Assembly (NCBI GenBank): GCA_036785705.1
Contig: JAWUZG010000961.1
Span: forward strand, 310,001 to 374,000
Source of the DNA: Acanthornis magna
Taxonomy: Eukaryota; Chordata; Aves; Passeriformes; Acanthizidae
DNA length: 64,000 nucleotides
Direction of reading: 5' to 3'
Shown in pieces: positions 37,101 to 46,100 of this stretch. Position numbers and translations under genes: made by a program. A model generated the notes under the pieces. The model did no database searches. It was not told the DNA's origin and saw only the letters and a program-made list of their open reading frames with translations. Numbering within the stretch: the first letter of the stretch is position 1; every line of letters starts with the position of its first letter.

Positions 37101-40100
37101 CCCCTCGCGGCTCCCCGTGTCCCCTCTCAGCTCTCCGTGTCCCCTCCCGGCTCTCCGTGTTCCCTCCCGGCTTCCGGCGTCCCCTCCCGTGTCCCCTCCC
37201 TCTCCCGGTGTCCCCTCTCAGCTCTCCGTATCTCCTCTCAGCTCTCCGTGTCCCCTCCCGGCTCCCTGTGTCCCCTCCCTGCTCTTCGTGTCCCCTCTCA
37301 GCTCGCGGTGTCCCCTCTCAGCTCTCCGTGTCCCCTCCCTCTTCCCATGTCCCCTCTCAGCTCCCCGTGTCCCCTCGCGGCTCCCTGTGTCCCCTCCCTC
37401 TCCCCGTGTCCCCTCCCTGCTCCCCGTGTCCCCTCCCTCCGCGTGTCCCCTCTCTCCCCGTGTCCCCTCCCTCTCGCGGTGTCCCCGCGGTGTCCCCGCG
37501 GTGGCGGTGGCACACCGGGGCCGCTCCGCACCTTTCTCGCAGCGGCTGCCGCCGTAGCTCGGCAGGCAGAGGCACACGAAGGAGTTCACCTCATCGATGC
37601 ACGTGCCGCCGTTCTGGCACGGGCTGGACAGGCAATCGTCGATGTCTGCGGGGACAGAGGGACCTGTGGGCGCGGGGACATCCCCCGAGCCCCCCGGGGA
37701 CATCCCCCGAGCCCCCCGGGACCGGTGAGAGAGGGCAGAGCCGCCCCCGCGCCGCGCCAGGGCCGAACGGAGCCCCCCGGGGCCATTCCCAGAGCCCCTC
37801 GGGGACATCCCCCGAGCTCCCCGGGGCCATTCCCCGAGCCCCCTGGGGACATTCCCGGAATCCCCCCGGGGACATCCCTGAGCCCCCCAGGGACTTCCCC
37901 CGAGCCCCCCGGGAGCGGCGAGAGAGGTCAGAGCCGCCCCCGCGCCGGGCCGGGGCAGAACAGAACCCCCCGGGGCCGAACGGAGCCCCCCGGGGCCACC
38001 CCCCGAGCTCCCGGGGACAACCCCCGAACCCCCCGGAGACATCTCCGGAACCCCACCGGGGCCATCCCCGGAGCCCCCCGGGGCCATCCCCCGAACCCCT
38101 CGGGGCCATCCTCGAAGCCCCCGGGGCCATCCCCGGAGCCCCCAGGGACCATCCCCCGAGCCCCCCGGGGCCATCCCCGGAGCCCCCCGGGAGCGGCGAG
38201 CGAGGGCAGAGCCCCCGAACGGATCCCCCCCGGGCGCTCACCGATCTCGCAGTTCTCGCCGCTGAAGCCCGGGGCGCAGCTGCAGCCGCACACGGAGCCG
38301 TTGGCACGGCTCGTCCCGCCGTGCAGGCACGGGTTGGTCTGGCACGGCTCCGGTGGAGCTGCGGGGCGGCGGAGGTGGCCTGAGCCGGGCTGGGGTGCCA
38401 CCCGGGCCTGGGGACGCGGTGCCACCCGGGCCTGGGGACGCGATGCCACCAGGCCGGGGGGACGCGGTGCCACCCGCCCCTTCCCCGCTATCGTCCCATC
38501 GACTCCCGGCGGGGAAATTCGGATAAAAGGAGCGGCAGCCCCGAAATTCTGCCTCGAAACCTCCCCTCGCCCGGGCCTTTCTCCCCGGTGCCCGCAGCCC
38601 CCCGGTGCCCATAGCCCCCCATGCCCTCAGCCCCGTGCCCGCAGCCCCCCGTGCCCGCAGCCCCCGTGCCCGCAGCTCCCGTGCCCGCAGCCCCCGTGTC
38701 CTCAGCCCCGTGTCCTCAGCCCCGTGCCCGCAGCCCCCCGTGCCCGCAGTCCCCCCGTGCCCCCAGCCCCTGTGCCCGCAGCCTCCCGTGCCCCCAGCCC
38801 CCCTGGCCCGCAGCCCCCCTGGCCCGCAGCCCCCGTGCCCGCAGCCCCCCGTGCCCGCAGCCCCCCGTGCCCGCAGCTCACCGTGCCCGCTGGCGTTGCC
38901 GGTGCCCACCCAGGCCAGCAGCTCCCGCTCCTCCAGCGCCGGCTCCTCGCCGCTGCCGCTGTCGGCATCCAGCACTGCGGACCCCCCGAGCTCCGCGGCC
39001 GTGGGGGGCTCCGAGAGCAGCCCCGCGCTCGGGGACCCCGCGGGCTCTGTCACCCGCGGGTGGGGGGCGGCGGGGGACGGCCATGGCCCGCGGGTGGCCG
39101 AGCCGAGGGGCGCGGGGGGCTCTTCCCTCCTCGCCTCCCCGGACGCGTCCTCCTCGCCGGGGGCTGCGGAACCACCCCGGTGACTGGGGACAGCCGGGGT
39201 GGCGGGGGGCTGCCGGGGGCCCGGGGGGGACAGCAGGAGCTGCTCGGCCGCGCCCAGCTCCGGCTCGGAGCCGTGCGTGGGCTGCGGGTCTGGGGGGGCG
39301 AAGCCTGTGGACCCCTCCTCGGCCAGCGGCTCCAGCCCCGCCGCCTCCTCCGGCCGCTCGGTGCTGGCCCACAGGACCACCTCGGTGGCCGTGGGGGACG
39401 GGGATGGCGAGGGGACGTCCCGGGCCGGGGGGGACACTGCTGCTTCGCCGCTGGGCTCGGCTGAGCCGTTCCCAAATTCCCGGGGCTGCTCCCGGCTTGG
39501 CTCGGCCGGCCCTTGGGGAGCCGCGGGGCTCGGCCGCCCCCAGGGCCCGGCCTGAGCCCTCTCGGTGCGGCCGGGGGTGGCCGGGGGTCCCTCGGGGGGA
39601 CCCTCGGGCTGTAGGAACGTCACCGCTTTCCTCTGCCTCTCCAGCGCGCCGTCCCCCGGAGCCCCGCCGCTGTCACCGCTGTCACCGCTGTCACCGCTGT
39701 CCCCGCGGGGCTGCGGGGCTGGCTCGGGACCCTCGGCCACCAGCGGGGCCGGGGGCAGCGGGGGCAGCGGGGGCACGGAGCCGCCGCCCTCCTGCCACGG
39801 GCTGTCCCCGGAGAAGTCCTCGGTGGCATCGGCCGGGGAGTCCCCGCGGGCGCTGGGGGCACGGGGCTGGGCCCCGGCCGCGGCCACGTCCCGGTGGCCC
39901 GGAGGGTCGCGGGGAGCAGCCGGGGACGGGGACAGCGCAGGGTGGCTCCACTCAGGGGTCCCCGAACCCCTCGGGGCCTGCGGCGAGGGCGACACCGGGG
40001 CGGCGACCGCGGCCAGGAGCTCTGCAAGAGACGGCACCGCCATGGGGACCCCGAGCGGCGCTGGGACCCCGCGGCCGCGTCCGGGTGTCACTTACCGGGG

Positions 40101-43100
40101 CTGATGTCCTCCTCCACGTCGTTGGGGGACGCGCGGGGCCCGTCCCGCCGGGGGCTCTCGGTGCCGGCCCGGGGGACGCTCCACATCTCCACGGCGTTGG
40201 CTGCGGCTCCCCTCAGCTCCAGCGCCACCGCGGGGACCTGGGTGACCATCCTCGCCGGGTCCTCAGCCACCGCGGGGTCTTCTGCTGCCACCGCGGGGTC
40301 CCCAGCTGCCACCGCGGGTTCTTCATCTGCCACCGCGGGGTCCCCAGGTGCCACCGCAGGGTCTCCAGCTGCCACCGTGGGCTCCCCTGCTGCCACCGCG
40401 GGGTCTGGAGCTGCCACCGTGGTGTCCTCAGCCACCGTGGGGTCCCCAGCTGCCACCGTGGGGTCTTCATCTGCCACCGCGGGGTCTTCAACGGCCACCG
40501 TGGGGTCCCCTCCTGCCAACGTGGGGTCCCCTCCTGCCACCGTGGGGTCCCCAGCTGCTACCGCGGGGTCTTCATCTGCCACCGTGGGGTCTCCAGCTGC
40601 CACCGTGGGGTCCCCAGCTGCTACCGCGGGGTCTCCAGCTGCCACCGTGGGGTCTCCAGCTGCCACCGTGGGGTCCCCAGCTGCCACCGCGGGGTCCCGG
40701 CCGTGCCGCTGGAGCTGGAAGTAGCGCCCGTTCAGCCCGGGGTAGCTCTTCCTCGGGGCGCTGGAGCTGCCCGGGGGGGTGCTGGGGGTCCCTGGGGCCG
40801 CGCTGGGGACTGCCCCCAGCCCAGGTGGCGCCAAGGACGAGCCGGGGATGCGCTCCGGGCTTTGGGAATGTGACAGGACGGTGGCCGCGGCTTCCTCGGG
40901 ATCTCCCTGTGCCGGGCCGGCGCCGGGGGGATCCCTCCGGGAGCTCTCCGGAGCCTGATCCACCACGTTGAGAGCCTCCTCCTCGTGGGGCCAGGCCGGC
41001 GACGTGGCCGCGGTGGGCAGCGGGGATGTCCCAGCGCCCGTCCCCAGCCCCGGAGCCACCGGGGCCGGCGACAGGGCAGCCCCCGGGAGGTCACCGCGCT
41101 GTGTCCCCGGCGTGCCCCCGGCCGGCCGCAGCTGCTCGTCCTCATCGTCGCCCAGCGCCGCGGGCCCCGGCAGCTCCAGGAGGTCGTAGCGGTCGCGGGG
41201 GGTGTCGCGGGTGTCCCCCGAGGTGCCCGGGTCCTCGCCGTGCTCCACCAGCACGTTGTCGCTGCTCGGGGGCTCGGGCGTGGGGGGCACCGGCAGCACC
41301 GGCTCCTCCGCGTCCCCGTGCCCCGCGGCTGTGGGGACACCGCGGCCATCAGCAGTGCCATCCGGGGCACCCGGGGGTGTCCCGCCGCCCCCTCGAGTGT
41401 CCCCACCCGGCACCGGCAGCACCGGCTCCTCCGCGTCCCCCGGCCCCGCGGCTGTGGGGACACCGCGGCCATCAGCGGTGCCACCCGGGGGTGTCCCGCC
41501 GCCCCCTCGAGTATCCGCACCGAACACCGCATCCCCTCCCCGCACCCAGCCGGGGCTGGGCTCCCTCCCAGCGCCGCGCTCCTCATTGATCTCATTAATT
41601 CCCCAATTAAATATTCATCCGCAGCAATTTCCCGGCCCTTCCCACCGATCCCCGAGGGAACACCGGAGCGGGCGGGGGGCTCCGGGCGGGGATCCGGGCG
41701 AGTCCCCCTCACCTTTATAACAATAGGCGTCGAATTTGGAGGCGGCGGGGGGGAATCCGGTGCGGTTCGGGAACTGATAGAGGGTGCGGACCCCCGAGGC
41801 GTCGCCCCCGCACTTCCTGCGCGGCAGGCGGATGGGGTAGCGCACGCTGCCGTCCGCCAGCCAGCCCGGGTCGCACTGGTCCAGCCCCTCGCGCCACGCC
41901 AGGTACAGCTGGCCCGTGGTGGCCAGCGCGGCCCCGCGGCTGCGGCAGTGCCGGCGGGCCCCGTGCCACGTGAAGCGGCCCGGAGCCGTGGCGTAGAACA
42001 CGGAGCCTGCGGGAGAGCGGAGCGCTTGGGGACGGCAGGGGACGGAGCGGGGCTTTTGGGGTGGCCCCGGAGCTTGGGCACCGCGCTGGGGACAAGGGTG
42101 GCACGGGACGGTGGCATGGCCTTGGCACCTGTCCTGTAGCAGGACAGCGGCGGGAGAGGGATGGACGGGGATGTGGCCATGGAGGGACATCCCTGGGCAC
42201 TCATCTGTGCTCACACCGTGCCATGGCCACAGAGGGACATCCCTGGGCACCCAGCCATGTTCCCAGCCATGCCATGGCCACAGAGGGACATCCCTGGGCA
42301 CCCAGCCATGTTCCCAGCCATGCCATGGCCACAGAGGGACATCCCTGGGCACCCAGCCATGTTCCCAGCCATGCCATGGGCATCGAGGGACATCCCTGGG
42401 CACTCATCTGTGCTCACACCGTGCCATGGCCACAGAGGGACATCCCTGGGCACTCATCCACAATTCTGGCCACGCCATGGCCATGGAGGGACATCCCTGG
42501 GCACCCGACCGTGCCATGGCCACGGAAGGACAACTGTGGGCACCCAGCCGTGCCATGGCCACGGAGGGACATCCTTGGGCACTCATCCACACTCTGGCTA
42601 CACTGTGGTCATGGAGGGACATCCCTGGGCACCCATCCCTGGGCACCCAGCCATGCCATGGCCACGGAAGGCCATCCCTGGGCACCGAGCCACAGTGTGA
42701 CCACAGAGGGACATCCCTGGGCACCCAGCCATGCCACAGCCACAGAGGGCCATCCCGGGCACTCTGGCGCCCATCCCAGACGGGCACAGCCCATCCCAGT
42801 GCCCATCCCAGACGGGCACAGCCCATCCCGGCTGGGCACAGCCCATCCCGGGCACAGCCCATCCCGGCGGGGCACAGCCCATCCCAGTGCCCATCCCGGC
42901 GGGGCACAGCCCATCCCAGTGCCCATCCCGGGCACAGCCCATCCCGGTCGGGCACAGCCCATCCCAGTGCCCATCCCAGAAGGGCACAGCCCATCCCGGT
43001 GCCCATCCCTTGCCTCGCAGCTCCCGGGAGTAGCAGTAGACGTCGTAGAGCTCGTCGGGCTCCCTCCGCCCGTAGCTGCGCACGCCGGGGAGGCTGTTGC

Positions 43101-46100
43101 GGTCTCCGTAGCAGCCGGGCCGGGACAGGGTGATGGGGTACCTGGCGGGAGGGGCACGGTGGGCGCTCGGCTCGGCGGAGACGCCGTGCCCGGGGCTCGG
43201 TGCCCGCCCCGCGCACTCACCGCACGCTCTGGTCGCTCAGCCAGCCCGCGTCGCAGTTGTCGTAGCCGTCCTCGAAGGCGGCCTGGAGGTGCTGCGGGGA
43301 CGCGATCACGGCCGAGTTGTCGCGGCAGGCGCGGCGGGCGGCGGCGAAGGTCAGCGCGTAGCGCTCGCCCGCGGGCCGGTAGTGGAACACAACGCCTGGC
43401 GGGGCGGAGAGCGGGGACATGGAACCGCGGGCACGGCGGGAAGAATTGGCACCGCGGGCAGAATTGGCACGGGGGGAAGAATTGGCACGGGGTGCAGAAT
43501 TGGCACCGGGGGCAGGATTGGCACGGGGGCAGAATTGGCACCGGGGGGAGAGTTGGCACGGGGGGCAGAATTGGCACGGGGGGGCTGAATTGGTACCAGG
43601 GGCAGAATTGGCACCGCGGGCAGGAGGGGCAGAATTAGTGTGGGGTGCAGGACTGGTATGGGATACAGAATTGGCACGGGATGCAGATTTGGCACGGGAT
43701 GCAGAATTGGCACGGGATGCAGAATTGGCACGGGATGCAGATTTGGCACGGGGTGCAGAATTGGCACCGGGGGCAGGAGGGGCAGAATTAGTGTGGGGTG
43801 CAGGACTGGTATGGGATGCAGAATTGGCACGGGATGCAGAATTGGCACGGGGTCCAGAATTGGCACGGGGGGCAGGAGGGGCAGAATTGCTGTGGGATGC
43901 AGGACTGGTATGGGGTGCAGAATTGGCACGGGGTCCAGAATTAACACGGGATGTAGAATTGTCACCGGGGGCAGAATTGGCACGGGATGCAGAATTAGGA
44001 CGGGGGGCAGAATTGGCACAGGGGCAGGGCTGGCACGGGGAGCTGGAGGGACAGAATTGGTGTGGGGTGCAGGACTGGTATGGGGTGCATGGGGTTCAGA
44101 ATTGGCGCGGGATGCAGAATTGGCGCGGGATGCAGAATTGGCGTGGGGTGTGGGACTGGCACGGGGGCCAGCAGGGGCAGAATTAGTGTGGGGTGCAGGA
44201 CTGGTATGGGGTGCGTGGGGTTCAGAATTGGCATGAGACGCAGGGCAGGTATGGGGTCTATGGGATGAAGAACTGGTACGGGGTGCAGGGTTGGCACGGT
44301 GTGTATGGGGTGCAGAACTGGCATGGGATGCAGAACTGGCACGGGTTCAGGGCTGGCACGGAGTGTATGGGGTGCAGAAGTGGCAGGATTGCACGGGGTT
44401 TAGAGGATGGCAATGCAGGATTGGCACGGGGTTTAGAGCTGGCACGGGGGTTAGGGCTGGCACGGAGTTTAGGGCTCACCCAGCTCACAGAGAGCCTACA
44501 GGGCTCATGAGGCACAGAACTGCCATGGGGTGCAGGGAATTAATGGGGTGCGCATGGGGCACGGCTCTCATGGGGTGCACAGCTCACCCCGAGAGCCCAA
44601 CTCGTGCACCTTCTCTTGGCCACAGGGGCTGCACCACCCTCCCGGGGCCCCCCAGCCCTGCCCGGAGCCGTGCCCGGGGCTGTTCCCGGTGCCATTCCCA
44701 TCCATTCCCGGTGCCATTCCCTGGTGCCATTCCCATCCATTCCCTGAGCCATTCCCGGTGCCATTCCCGGTGCCATTCCCATCCATTCCCGGTGCCATTC
44801 CCGGTGCCATTCCCATCCATTCCCTGTGTAATTCCCGGTGCCATTCCCGGGCCATTCCCGGTGCCATTCCCATCCATTCCCTGTGTAATTCCCGGTGCCA
44901 TTCCCGGGCCATTCCCGGTGCCATTCCCATCCATTCCCTGAGCCATTCCCGGTGCCATTCCCGGTGCTGTTTCCGGTGCCATTCCCGGGGCCATACCCGT
45001 GCCATTCCCGGGCCATTCCCGGTGCCATTCCCATCCATTCCCAGTGCCATTCCCAGGCCATTCCCGGGCCATTCCCGGTGCCATTCCCGGTGCCATTCCC
45101 GGTGCCATTCCCAGTGCCATTCCCATCCATTCCCGGTGCCATTCCTGGTGCCATTCCCAGTGCCACTCCCGGGCCATTCCCATCCATTCCCAGTGCCATT
45201 CCCGGTGCCATTCCCATCCATTCCCATCCATTCCCGGTGCCATTCCCATCCGTTCCCGGGCCATTCCCATCCATTCCTGGGCCATTCCCATCCATTCCCA
45301 GTGCCATTCCCGGTGCCATTCCCATCCATTCCCATCCATTCCCGGTGCCATTCCCATCCATTCCCGGTGCCATTCCCGGTGCCATTCCCATCCATTCCCG
45401 GTGCCATTCCCGGTGCCATTCCCGGTGCCATTCCCGGTGCCATTCCCGGGCCATTCCCGGTGCCATTCCCATCCATTCCCGGGCCATTCCCGGTGCCATC
45501 CCCATCCATTCCCAGTGCCATTCCCGGTGCCGTTCCGGTGCCATTCCCGGGCCATTCCCGGTGCCATTCCCGGTGTCATTCCCGGTGCCATTCCCATCCA
45601 TTCCCTGGTGCCATTCCCGGGCCATTCCCAGTGCCATTCCCGGGGCCGTTCCCCGTGCCATTCCCATCCATTCCTGGTGCCATTCCCAGTGCCACTCCCG
45701 GGCCATTCCCATCCATTCCCAGTGCCATTCCCGGTGCCATTCCCATCCATTCCCATCCATTCCCTGTGCCATTCCCATCCATTCCTGGTGCCATTCCCAG
45801 TGCCATTCCTGGGCCATTCCTGGTGCCGTTCCAGTACCATTCCCATCCATTCCCGGTGCCATTCCCAGTGCCATTCCCATCCATTCCCATCCATTCCCAG
45901 TGCCATTCCCATCCATTCCCATCCCTGCCCGGTGCCATTCCCGGTGCCATTCCCATCCATTCCCGGGCCATTCCCGGTGCCATTCCCATCCATTCCCTGT
46001 GTAATTCCCGGTGCCATTCCCGGGCCATTCCCGGTGCCATTCCCGGTGCCATTCCCATCCATTCCCGGTGCCATTCCCATCCATTCCCGGTGCCATTCCC

